NCBI GenBank assembly: GCA_965222975.1
Contig: CBDCVJ010000087.1
Location: forward strand, 62,001 to 126,000
Length of the DNA stretch: 64,000 nt
Origin: UBA6168 sp965222975
GTDB taxonomy: Bacteria > Bacteroidota > Bacteroidia > Chitinophagales > Saprospiraceae
Reading direction: 5' to 3'
The notes under the pieces are model-generated. The model searched no databases. It saw nothing but the letters and a program-made list of their open reading frames with translations, and had not been told where the DNA came from. The translations under genes were made by a program, and so were the position numbers. Positions 44,772 to 52,693 of the stretch are shown here, one piece after another (position 1 is the first letter of the stretch; every line of letters begins with the position of its first letter).

Positions 44772-44867
44772 TTGATTAACGATTAAAGGAATAAAGATTA
44801 ACGATTTTTGATTTGGACAACAGCTCTCTAAAAATCGTTAATCTTTATTCCTTTAATCGTTAATCAA
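44772..44867. terminator. Long bidirectional hairpin, 38-bp perfect arms
   Basis: Arms 44772-44809 and 44830-44867 are exact complements (outer end TTGATTAACGATTAAAGGAA) with a 20-nt loop; each arm repeats 'gattaac'. Located between convergent genes, overlapping the stop of the right one. A flanking T-run on either side fits termination in both directions. Confidence 0.75.
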
Positions 44868-47800
44868 TTTTTAATAATTTTAAATGCCTTTCTATTTCCA
44901 TCAAATATTAGCTGTACAAAATAATTCCCGCTCGGCAAATCTGACGTGTTTATGGTCTGTTGCATGTCCCCGATAAATATATCAAACGATTCCGTTTTTA
45001 TTTTTTTTCCTAATAAATCAAATATTTCAAGGGAAGCCTCGCCTGCTTTTTCAGCAGTCCATTGCAGGGTCAAATTATTTTTAACAGGGTTGGGGAAAAT
45101 GGTCAAGCCGCCTTCGGCAAATAATTCATTGGCATCGACTAGTTCCCGCTCGCCATTGGCGAACCAAACGCCCCAGCGCCTCACATCGAGGTAAAATGTA
45201 GCATTTCCAGCAGCGGATATTTTATCATTTGCCAAAGGCACTAAGGCCAAAAAGTGGCCAATATTATCCTCTGCATCAAAAACGATTTGGCTATCGTCAA
45301 TAGAATAGCTCGGCCAAGTCAGTACACCATTATCACTGATTATAGTGCCGACCTCGCCCTGCTCGATATTGGCAGCCCGTAGCGAATACTCATTATTAAA
45401 CCCATCAATATAATCGAAGGCAATTATGTAGTCGGAGTTCTTGGAAAAAGTCGGGTTGCCCACACTGACATCTTCGGGCAGGCCACTGAACAATTTGCTG
45501 GTGTAGCCGTCGCTGAAATTATTGAAGCCGTTGTTCCAAACATGGGTGAAGCTGATGTCCCAGTATTCAATCTCCGCATTGCCTGTCGTGTTGATTTTGT
45601 TCAGCGCATCGTACATGACCCACTCGCCAGTAATGTCCCATTCCAGCACATCGGCATATTGCACATCACCAGTGGTTGGGCCACCCTGGCCAGTAGTTGG
45701 ATTGAACAAGCGAAAAGTATCCCATTCCATTAGGCCAGTATCGAAAACCCATAGCAAATTATCATTGTCGGTCGTTAAAGCAGCGTAGTGGCGGCCATCT
45801 TTAGAAACGGCCACATTGCGCCAAATCGTACTGTCCTGAATGGTCGCAGAACTTGCCGTGCTGTTTTGCCAATCAATATTGATCGCCCGCATGGTATTAT
45901 CCGTTGCGATGTAAACAATTAGGCTTCCATCGTCAGTGACAGAAGGCCGACTGAGCGGAGAAACACTGCTCAACGGGTTTGCAATCACAGTACCGTCAGG
46001 TGTGTATAGATAAAGGTTTTCGTAATTATCATCTGTCGTCAGGATGAAATCATCGCCAGGGTTTTCACCTGCATCAGTCTGGCTGTTGGTGCCACTGCCT
46101 TCACCAATGCCCACTGCGGCAAAGGCGTCTTTTGCGGCGTTGGCTTCGGTGTTACCATAAAGCTCAGTGGCGGCCTCTACCACAGCAATGCGGCAATCCA
46201 CAAATTGGGCGGAGCGGAACAGGTATTTTTCCAATGCAAGGTAGTAAACCTGCTCAGCTTTGTCTTTCCCGATCGCATCGGCAAATAACTGGAAGGCTTT
46301 GTTGGGGATGCCGCTATTGATATGAACGCCGCCGTTGTCTTGGCTACCTGTGTAGCGCTCACTGTAATGGGCAGGCTGATAGCCGTTGTCATTAATATTA
46401 TTGCCGCCATTGTGTGGGTTTTCCATATCCCTCAGTGCGCCTGTTGGATAAACATTGTTATTGGCAATGTCTTCCCCGATTTTAAAATCCCTGTCGGGGT
46501 CAATCATGGCACCGAACACATCGGCAAAGCTTTCGTTCAGTGCGCCGCTTTCGCCAAAATATTCCAAATTGGCAGTGGCTTGTACCACGCCATGAGACAT
46601 TTCATGGCCAGCCACATCGGGCGATTTGGCCAACGGTGCGTCGAAAGCGACATTGCCGTTTCCGTACCACATGGCTTGGCCATTCCAAAAAGCATTGTCC
46701 ATATCGCCCCCATCATCTTCTGTGATATTTATCAGGGAAATGATGTTGCCGCCCTGCCCGTTGATACTCTCCCTGCCGAACTTATTTTTGAAATACTCAT
46801 AAGCTAAGCCGCCGTTGTAATGGGCACTCACACCTGTTGGGTTGTTCCACAAATTGTTGGAAGACACAATGTGGGTAGCCTGAAAACTACTGTTCTCTGG
46901 CGAATCGTGTTGCCCATCAATTGTCCAGATAACACCGGATGGATCGCCCGGCATGTCGGACTGACCAAAATTGAACATCGAACGGGAAGCATCGATGAGG
47001 AAGTAATCACCTCCCACTTCGTAAGTATCAACGATACGGGTGATGCCGAAAAGGTCGGTGGCGTTGGCAGTGGCCGGGCCGTTTACCAAGCTGCTGGCTT
47101 TTAGCGTTTGGGTATTGGCTAAACTTTGTTTTTCATCCCAATGCTGACTGCATAAATTTCCATTTTTATTTGTAAAGTGATGTCCTGCTATTTGGCAGAG
47201 TTCGGAATAGTGGTTTAAAATATCACCTGTTTTTGCATCAATAAAATAAGCGTATTTATGGGTTAAATTAGGAGTGACCGTTACATGCCAAACAAGCCTT
47301 TCATCATCAGGTTTTTTATTTACGTGATAAATGACGAGTTCTGCATTTATTTGTTCGCCATTAATAAAATGTTTTTCTTCAGGTGATAATTCTTTTACAC
47401 TTGTATATTCAGCAACTGCTTCCATTGCTAATTCCCCAGCAATTTTTTTTGAAATAAATGGGGTAATATCATTTAATTCCGGCGAGGGATAAACATGGCC
47501 ATGAAATAAATAAATCTCCTTATTTTTTAAATGAATTTTTGCTTCTGCACCATAAACAGGAATGCCGTCCCATTTTTGCTGGAAATGCCAGTGTTCAAAG
47601 GCGTCACCAATATTTATATCTTTGTTTGTTAAAATTAATTCCGAGGTTGGGTTTTTTATTTTTAAATATGGCTGAATGGTGTTTAAATAATCGTCGATAT
47701 TATCTGCCATGCTTTTTTTATTATCTGTTTTAAAATCACCTTTAATTAATTTCGGCGTATTTGTTTCAGGAGAAACATAAACCTGTAAAGAAGGGTGGTC

Positions 47801-48019
47801 TTTTACAGGGGCAGGTAAATATGGAATAGGCTTAAAATTATTTTTTTGTAAAAATGGAGGCTCTGCCAATGGCACCTCTGGACGGATGGGTTTGACTGGA
47901 GCAAGTGGTTCGGTTGAAGTTTGGGGTTTATTTTTTGCTTTGGGCAAATTTGGTTTGAACTGTGAAAAAAGAGAAGTGGAAATAAATAGGACCAGTGCTA
48001 AGAATAAAAAATGACGCAT
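44864..48019 (-). CDS. M4 (thermolysin-type) metalloprotease with T9SS sorting domain
   Basis: A 1051-aa secreted protease. Order: signal peptide ('FLFLALVLFISTSLFSQ'), propeptide (FTP/PepSY, about 60-280), M4 catalytic domain with 'GHEMSHGVVQATANLEYFGE' (zinc His 472 and 476; third ligand Glu in 'ESGALNESFADVFGAMID'), 'YQPAHYSERYTG' and 'GGVHINSGIPNKAF' (active-site His). A WD/TolB-like propeller follows (about 690-960) and a type-A sorting domain ('LTIFPNPVKNNLTLQW'). It should be exported, autoprocessed and held on the surface. ATG 48019 gives the normal signal peptide. The propeller after an M4 domain is uncommon and might bind the substrate. Confidence 0.9.
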   Translation of the reverse strand: MRHFLFLALVLFISTSLFSQFKPNLPKAKNKPQTSTEPLAPVKPIRPEVPLAEPPFLQKNNFKPIPYLPAPVKDHPSLQVYVSPETNTPKLIKGDFKTDNKKSMADNIDDYLNTIQPYLKIKNPTSELILTNKDINIGDAFEHWHFQQKWDGIPVYGAEAKIHLKNKEIYLFHGHVYPSPELNDITPFISKKIAGELAMEAVAEYTSVKELSPEEKHFINGEQINAELVIYHVNKKPDDERLVWHVTVTPNLTHKYAYFIDAKTGDILNHYSELCQIAGHHFTNKNGNLCSQHWDEKQSLANTQTLKASSLVNGPATANATDLFGITRIVDTYEVGGDYFLIDASRSMFNFGQSDMPGDPSGVIWTIDGQHDSPENSSFQATHIVSSNNLWNNPTGVSAHYNGGLAYEYFKNKFGRESINGQGGNIISLINITEDDGGDMDNAFWNGQAMWYGNGNVAFDAPLAKSPDVAGHEMSHGVVQATANLEYFGESGALNESFADVFGAMIDPDRDFKIGEDIANNNVYPTGALRDMENPHNGGNNINDNGYQPAHYSERYTGSQDNGGVHINSGIPNKAFQLFADAIGKDKAEQVYYLALEKYLFRSAQFVDCRIAVVEAATELYGNTEANAAKDAFAAVGIGEGSGTNSQTDAGENPGDDFILTTDDNYENLYLYTPDGTVIANPLSSVSPLSRPSVTDDGSLIVYIATDNTMRAINIDWQNSTASSATIQDSTIWRNVAVSKDGRHYAALTTDNDNLLWVFDTGLMEWDTFRLFNPTTGQGGPTTGDVQYADVLEWDITGEWVMYDALNKINTTGNAEIEYWDISFTHVWNNGFNNFSDGYTSKLFSGLPEDVSVGNPTFSKNSDYIIAFDYIDGFNNEYSLRAANIEQGEVGTIISDNGVLTWPSYSIDDSQIVFDAEDNIGHFLALVPLANDKISAAGNATFYLDVRRWGVWFANGERELVDANELFAEGGLTIFPNPVKNNLTLQWTAEKAGEASLEIFDLLGKKIKTESFDIFIGDMQQTINTSDLPSGNYFVQLIFDGNRKAFKIIKN

Positions 48020-48144
48020 TATTAAATGATTAATAGACCCAAATGCAAGTTTCACACATAAATGAGACCCGCATTTGCGATTGCTTGTGTTTTTGATTTT
48101 GAATTAAATATAAGGGAAGGTGTTTTTGAAAAAAGAAAAACTGC

Positions 48145-48666
48145 TCACCAGCCTGTTTTTTCCGTTTCTTTTTTAACGGGCTTCTTTGCTTTTGTGGTTT
48201 TAGCAACTGCCGCTGCCCTAGCCTTCCGTTGGATCATTTCCTGTTTGGAAGAAAACTCCTTTAAATCTTTATAGGTGGAAATGATGGAATGAGGAGGCAG
48301 GTAATCGCCAGCACCCCAAGTCACCCGGCTGTCAATGACCTCGTTGATTTCTTGCAAGAAGTAATAGAGGTTGCCCGGTTTTTCAATATCCATTTTGTAG
48401 AGCTGCAAAGAAGCCACTTTGTCAAAAAACACTTTAGCCTCTTTAGGCTTGATGCCTCTCAGTTCCTGATATTTACCTTCCGTACCTACTTGCCTGAACA
48501 ACTGCCCATTCTCCAACAGGATATAAGACGTCTCAATGCCAGCAAAGCCACCTCCATCGCCAAAAACGACTTGTTTGGTCGGCAATTTGTCGGGCGTATA
48601 TTTCACGACTTTACAGTGGGTGAACAAAAGGAAGGAAAATGCAATGAGAAGGAATTTTTTTTTCAT
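48145..48666 (-). CDS. Hypothetical lipoprotein
   Basis: A 173-aa lipoprotein (signal 'LLIAFSFLLFTHC'). The mature domain includes 'VVFGDGGGFAGIETSYILLE', 'NGQLFRQVGTEGKYQEL' and 'AKVFFDKVASLQLYKMDIE', a pattern I know from small Bacteroidetes proteins of unknown role, ending in a basic Lys/Ala-rich tail (KARAAAVAKTTKAKKPVKKE). No enzyme motif. It is followed by an imperfect inverted repeat (48678-48750) on its upstream side. Confidence 0.6.
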   Translation of the reverse strand: MKKKFLLIAFSFLLFTHCKVVKYTPDKLPTKQVVFGDGGGFAGIETSYILLENGQLFRQVGTEGKYQELRGIKPKEAKVFFDKVASLQLYKMDIEKPGNLYYFLQEINEVIDSRVTWGAGDYLPPHSIISTYKDLKEFSSKQEMIQRKARAAAVAKTTKAKKPVKKETEKTGW

Positions 48667-48973
48667 GTTCAGCAGTTAATGATTGAATGAGAGGATGATT
48701 GAATAGAGTAACAGCATTTTAACATCCAATTATTCTCTCATTCAATCATTGTTTCGTGTAGAAACAAAGGTAGCAATTTCTTTTTTCCACGTAGTAGGCA
48801 CTGTTGGACGCTAGGCTTCATTTCCTAAGAAAAAGTTAAAAAGTATCTAAAGAAGTTAAGCCTTTTGCACGGGTTCACAGTTATGCCTATTTTTGGCATC
48901 GTCTTATCTGTGAGAGTAACGTGGGATTCAATTCCTATTAATTTTCAACCATTAGTCTTAAACAAAAATTCAC
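48667..48973. other. Intergenic region with inverted repeat and promoter
   Basis: A 307-bp gap between divergent genes. An inverted repeat with 16-bp perfect arms (48678-48693 AATGATTGAATGAGAG and 48735-48750) extends imperfectly inward, and a complete promoter for the next gene lies at 48864-48895. Confidence 0.6.
48864..48895 (+). promoter_or_regulatory. Promoter of the Cys-rich gene (TTTG-N20-TATTTTTG)
   Basis: TTTG at 48864-48867, exactly 20 nt, then TATTTTTG at 48888-48895: both boxes and spacing fit the Bacteroidetes consensus. Predicted transcript start is about 70 nt before the ATG at 48974. Confidence 0.75.
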
Positions 48974-49423
48974 ATGAAAAAATTATTCTTCTTGTTCGCA
49001 TTCATGGGCATTTTCGCCTTTACCGCCACAGCACAAACCAAAGCCTGCTGTGCATCTAAAAACGCTTCAAAGGTTTGTTCCAAAACCATGGACAAAGCCG
49101 CTTCTGCCGATGCCAGCATCGTGAAGCAAGTTTCCAGTAAAGGTGAAGTTTCTTATGTACGCAAAGAGGTGTGTCCAGTGACCGGCAAGACAACTATGGC
49201 AGCCGTAGAATACTGCACCAAAAGGGGCAAATTTGTAAATGTATCCCCATCTGAAGCAGCAAAAAGCGCCTCTGCCACCAAAGTTTCTTCCACTTCCAAA
49301 AAGGCTTGTTGTGCCAAAGGCAAAAAAGCTGCCTGCACAAAAAAAGCCGCTACAAAAAGTACCAGTACGCAAAAAATAGAAGGTGCTAAAGTGAAATTGG
49401 TTAAAGAGACTGGTAGCCAATAA
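48974..49423 (+). CDS. Small secreted Cys-, Lys- and Ala-rich protein
   Basis: A 149-aa protein with signal peptide ('MKKLFFLFAFMGIFAFTATAQ'). The mature part is low-complexity: Cys pairs ('KACCASKNASKVCSK', 'KACCAKGKKAACTKK'), one 'EVCPVTGKTTMAAVEYC' block, and many Lys/Ser/Ala residues, giving a very basic chain. No family recognised; Cys pairs suggest metal binding or disulphide cross-links in the periplasm. It has a consensus promoter and a strong terminator and thus forms its own, probably well-expressed unit. Confidence 0.7.
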   Translation: MKKLFFLFAFMGIFAFTATAQTKACCASKNASKVCSKTMDKAASADASIVKQVSSKGEVSYVRKEVCPVTGKTTMAAVEYCTKRGKFVNVSPSEAAKSASATKVSSTSKKACCAKGKKAACTKKAATKSTSTQKIEGAKVKLVKETGSQ

Positions 49424-49439
49424 GATTTTCATTTTTCAA

Positions 49440-49482
49440 AATAAAAAGGCCGCTGCCCATTGGGCAGCGGCCTTTTTTTGTG
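49440..49482 (+). terminator. Intrinsic terminator of the Cys-rich gene
   Basis: AAAAAGGCCGCTGCCC-ATT-GGGCAGCGGCCTTTTTTT: GC-rich perfect stem with T7, 17 bp after the stop. Confidence 0.9.
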
Positions 49483-49599
49483 CAACCAAACACCAGTTTG
49501 GCTGAGAATAAAGCCAAACTGGAATTTGGCTGCACATTTTCTTTTTAAAAAATCCTAATTTCGCAACCCCAGCCCGTAGCCGGAACATACATGGAAAAA

Positions 49600-49673
49600 A
49601 GGGGTCAGTTATCAGGGGTCAGGAGTCAGCTTATTTGTACCTAATAACTACTGACTCCTGCAACCTGACCCCT
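49600..49673. repeat. Inverted repeat before uvrA
   Basis: AGGGGTCAGGAGTCAG-type left arm (49614-49629, itself preceded by a second GGGGTCAG) pairs with CTGACTCCTG...CTGACCCCT (49651-49673). It belongs to the microrepeat hairpin class and ends 25 bp from the uvrA start. Confidence 0.6.
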
Positions 49674-49698
49674 CGAAAACCCGGCAAACAACATTTTC

Positions 49699-52581
49699 AT
49701 GGCAAAAAAGAATTCTAAGAACAACGGTGTCCCAACGCCTGCTATTTACCATTCACCTGCTACCGACGACGAAGTCATAGAGATCATTGGCGCCCGTGAA
49801 CACAACCTCAAAGGCATTGACCTCCGCATTCCCCGCAACAAGATGGTTGTCATCACAGGTATCAGTGGGAGTGGGAAATCTTCATTGGCATTTGATACTG
49901 TATATGCGGAAGGGCAGCGGCGCTACATGGAGACGTTTACCTCTTATGCCAGACAGTTCATCGGCTCAATGGAACGCCCTGACGTGGAACAGATCACTGG
50001 CCTTAGTCCCGTTATTTCAATAGAACAAAAAACGACGAGTCGCAATCCCCGTTCTACAGTCGGTACTATCACTGAGGTGTATGATTTTATGCGTTTGTTG
50101 TTTGCCCGCACAGGTGAAGCTTATTCTTATAATACAGGAAAAAAAATGGTGCGGTACAGCGAAGAGCAGATGATGGAGGAAATCATGGAGCAGTTTAACA
50201 ACAAAAAAGTGATGTTGCTCGCACCACTCATCAGGGGTAGGAAAGGGCATTATCGGGAGCTTTTTGATCAGATGCGGAAGCAAGGCTACACAACTGTTCG
50301 GGTTGACGGAGAAGTGACAGAACTTGTGCCTGCCATGCAAATTGACCGCTACAAAGTTCACGACATTGAACTGGTGGTGGATAAAATTAAGGTGTCGAAA
50401 GACCGAAAAGAACGCATCATCTCTTCCATGCAGACGGCGCTGAAGATGGGCAATGGGCTGATCTTTATTTTGAATGTCAACAAGGATGAAACGAAAGCAT
50501 TCAGCAAACACCTCATGGATGCGGAAACAGGTCTGAGTTACGAAGAGCCTTCCCCTAATGCCTTCTCCTTCAACTCTCCTTATGGCGCATGCCCCAAATG
50601 CAATGGCCTCGGCGAAATCAATGCTGTGGACATGGCCAAGGTGATCCCTGACGACACAAAGAGCATTGAGGGTGTGGGCATTGTACCACTCGGCGAGGTT
50701 CGAGACACCATTGTATTTAAACAATTGAAAAAGATAGCGAAGAAATACAAATTTACTTTTAAAACCCCCATTAAGGACATTCCCAAAAAGGCGCTTGATA
50801 TTATCTTGCACGGCGGCGATGAGTCTTTTAAAACAAGCACACACTATCAACACGAGCATGTATATGACCTTGGTTATGAGGGGCTGGTTAACCAGTTGGA
50901 GCGCTGGCATAGAGAAACTTCTTCCGAGAAAATCCGCCAATGGGCAGAGTCGTATTTGACCATAACAACTTGCGATGAATGCAATGGCATGCGACTGAAA
51001 AAGGAGAGCCTCCATTTTAAAATACACGAAAAAAATATTGCCGAACTCGCCGAGATGGACTTGGGCATCCTGCACGAATGGATGAACAATGTGGATAAAC
51101 ATTTGAGCAAGCGCCAACTGACCATCGGGAAAGATGTCCTAAAAGAAATACGCCTGCGCCTTGGTTTCCTCATGCATGTCGGGCTCGATTACTTGACCTT
51201 GAACAGGACGGCAAGGACGCTTTCGGGTGGAGAGGCACAACGCATCCGCCTAGCCACTCAAATCGGCTCGCAACTCACAGGTATCACCTACATCCTCGAC
51301 GAACCGAGCATCGGCTTGCACCAACGTGATAACCACCGCCTTATAGATGCACTTAAAGAACTAACGGAAATCGGAAATACTGTATTGGTAGTAGAACATG
51401 ACAAGGACATCATGCTTGCTGCCGATTATGTGATTGACCTCGGCCCAGGTGCAGGCAAGCATGGTGGCGAACTCGTCGGTGAAGGTGTTCCTGAAACATT
51501 TATCAATAAAGAAACACTCACCGCCGACTACCTCAACGGCAAGCGCCAGATCGAAGTGCCGGAAATACGCCGAAAAGGCAATGGCAAAAAATTGGAACTA
51601 AAAGGCGCGGATGGCCACAATTTGCAAAGTGTTCACTTGAAAATACCGCTCGGTACATTTACCTGTGTGACAGGCGTTAGCGGCAGTGGCAAAAGCTCTC
51701 TCATCAACGAGACGCTTTATCCTATCCTGCGGAAGCATTTTTACAAAAGCCTACAACGGCCTTTGCCCTATCAAAAAATAAAGGGCCTCGAACATCTCGA
51801 CAAAGTGATCGAGATTGACCAATCACCTATCGGTCGGACGCCCCGCTCCAACCCTGCCACTTATACCAATGTGTTTACCGACATCAGGGCGCTTTTTGCC
51901 AAATTGCCAGAGGCGATGATCCGAGGGTATAAAGTGGGCCGCTTTTCTTTTAATGTAAAGGGTGGCCGTTGCGAAACTTGTCAAGGAAGCGGAAAACGGG
52001 TCATCGAAATGAACTTCCTGCCAGATGTTTATGTGGAATGCGAAACTTGCCTTGGCCGCCGCTACAACCGGGAAACATTGGAAGTATTATATAAAGGTAA
52101 AAGCATCAACGATGTGCTGAACATGACCGTTGAGGAAGCAGCTGAATTCTTTCAACCTGTGCCTAAAATTTACCGAAGGCTGAAAACGCTGCATGATGTG
52201 GGGCTTGATTATATTACCCTCGGCCAACAGGCAACAACTCTCTCCGGTGGCGAAGCACAACGGGTGAAACTCGCCGAAGAACTCTCCAAAAGGGACACTG
52301 GGAACACGATGTACATTTTGGATGAGCCGACCACGGGACTTCACTTTGAAGACATTCGCCACTTGCTTAGGGTATTGAATAAATTGGTGGAGAAAGGCAA
52401 TACTGTTCTCGTGATCGAGCATAATATGGATGTGGTTAAAATGGCCGATTGGGTCATTGACCTCGGCCCGGACGGTGGTAGACGAGGTGGCAAAATAGTC
52501 TGTGAAGGTACGCCGGAAAAAGTAGCGAAAAAGAAGGGAAGTTTTACGGGGGAGTTTTTGAAGTTGGAGTTGGGAGAGTAA
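49699..52581 (+). CDS. uvrA: Excinuclease ABC subunit A
   Basis: UvrA (960 aa) recognises bulky DNA damage and loads UvrB in nucleotide-excision repair. It has two ABC modules: first Walker A 'GISGSGKSS' (54-62), second 'GVSGSGKSS'; two signatures 'LSGGEAQRIRLATQIGS' and 'LSGGEAQRVKLAEELS'; Walker B 'TYILDEPSIGLHQRD' and 'MYILDEPTTGLHFED'. Zinc motifs 'CPKCNGLGE', 'CDECNGMRL' and 'CETCQGSGK ... CETCLGRRY' are present. Length and order are standard. Terminated by a hairpin at 52613-52662. Confidence 0.97.
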   Translation: MAKKNSKNNGVPTPAIYHSPATDDEVIEIIGAREHNLKGIDLRIPRNKMVVITGISGSGKSSLAFDTVYAEGQRRYMETFTSYARQFIGSMERPDVEQITGLSPVISIEQKTTSRNPRSTVGTITEVYDFMRLLFARTGEAYSYNTGKKMVRYSEEQMMEEIMEQFNNKKVMLLAPLIRGRKGHYRELFDQMRKQGYTTVRVDGEVTELVPAMQIDRYKVHDIELVVDKIKVSKDRKERIISSMQTALKMGNGLIFILNVNKDETKAFSKHLMDAETGLSYEEPSPNAFSFNSPYGACPKCNGLGEINAVDMAKVIPDDTKSIEGVGIVPLGEVRDTIVFKQLKKIAKKYKFTFKTPIKDIPKKALDIILHGGDESFKTSTHYQHEHVYDLGYEGLVNQLERWHRETSSEKIRQWAESYLTITTCDECNGMRLKKESLHFKIHEKNIAELAEMDLGILHEWMNNVDKHLSKRQLTIGKDVLKEIRLRLGFLMHVGLDYLTLNRTARTLSGGEAQRIRLATQIGSQLTGITYILDEPSIGLHQRDNHRLIDALKELTEIGNTVLVVEHDKDIMLAADYVIDLGPGAGKHGGELVGEGVPETFINKETLTADYLNGKRQIEVPEIRRKGNGKKLELKGADGHNLQSVHLKIPLGTFTCVTGVSGSGKSSLINETLYPILRKHFYKSLQRPLPYQKIKGLEHLDKVIEIDQSPIGRTPRSNPATYTNVFTDIRALFAKLPEAMIRGYKVGRFSFNVKGGRCETCQGSGKRVIEMNFLPDVYVECETCLGRRYNRETLEVLYKGKSINDVLNMTVEEAAEFFQPVPKIYRRLKTLHDVGLDYITLGQQATTLSGGEAQRVKLAEELSKRDTGNTMYILDEPTTGLHFEDIRHLLRVLNKLVEKGNTVLVIEHNMDVVKMADWVIDLGPDGGRRGGKIVCEGTPEKVAKKKGSFTGEFLKLELGE

Positions 52582-52612
52582 TATTTTAAAATAAACCCTA
52601 ATAGGTATTCAC

Positions 52613-52662
52613 CAAAAATAAATGGGAGGCATTATTTTTAAATGCCTCCCATCTTTATTTTT
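52613..52662. terminator. Bidirectional terminator uvrA / CotH gene
   Basis: ATGGGAGGCAT - loop - ATGCCTCCCAT with flanking AAAAATAAA and TTTATTTTT, between the convergent uvrA and CotH-type genes. Confidence 0.85.
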
Positions 52663-52693
52663 AAAAAATGTCAAATGTAATTTCTGACACTTT

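Noticed and set aside
50017..51117. Long (366-codon) open frame antisense to uvrA
   Set aside because: It lies wholly in uvrA, has improbable composition (His/Phe-rich, no domain) and mirrors strong codon use of the sense gene.
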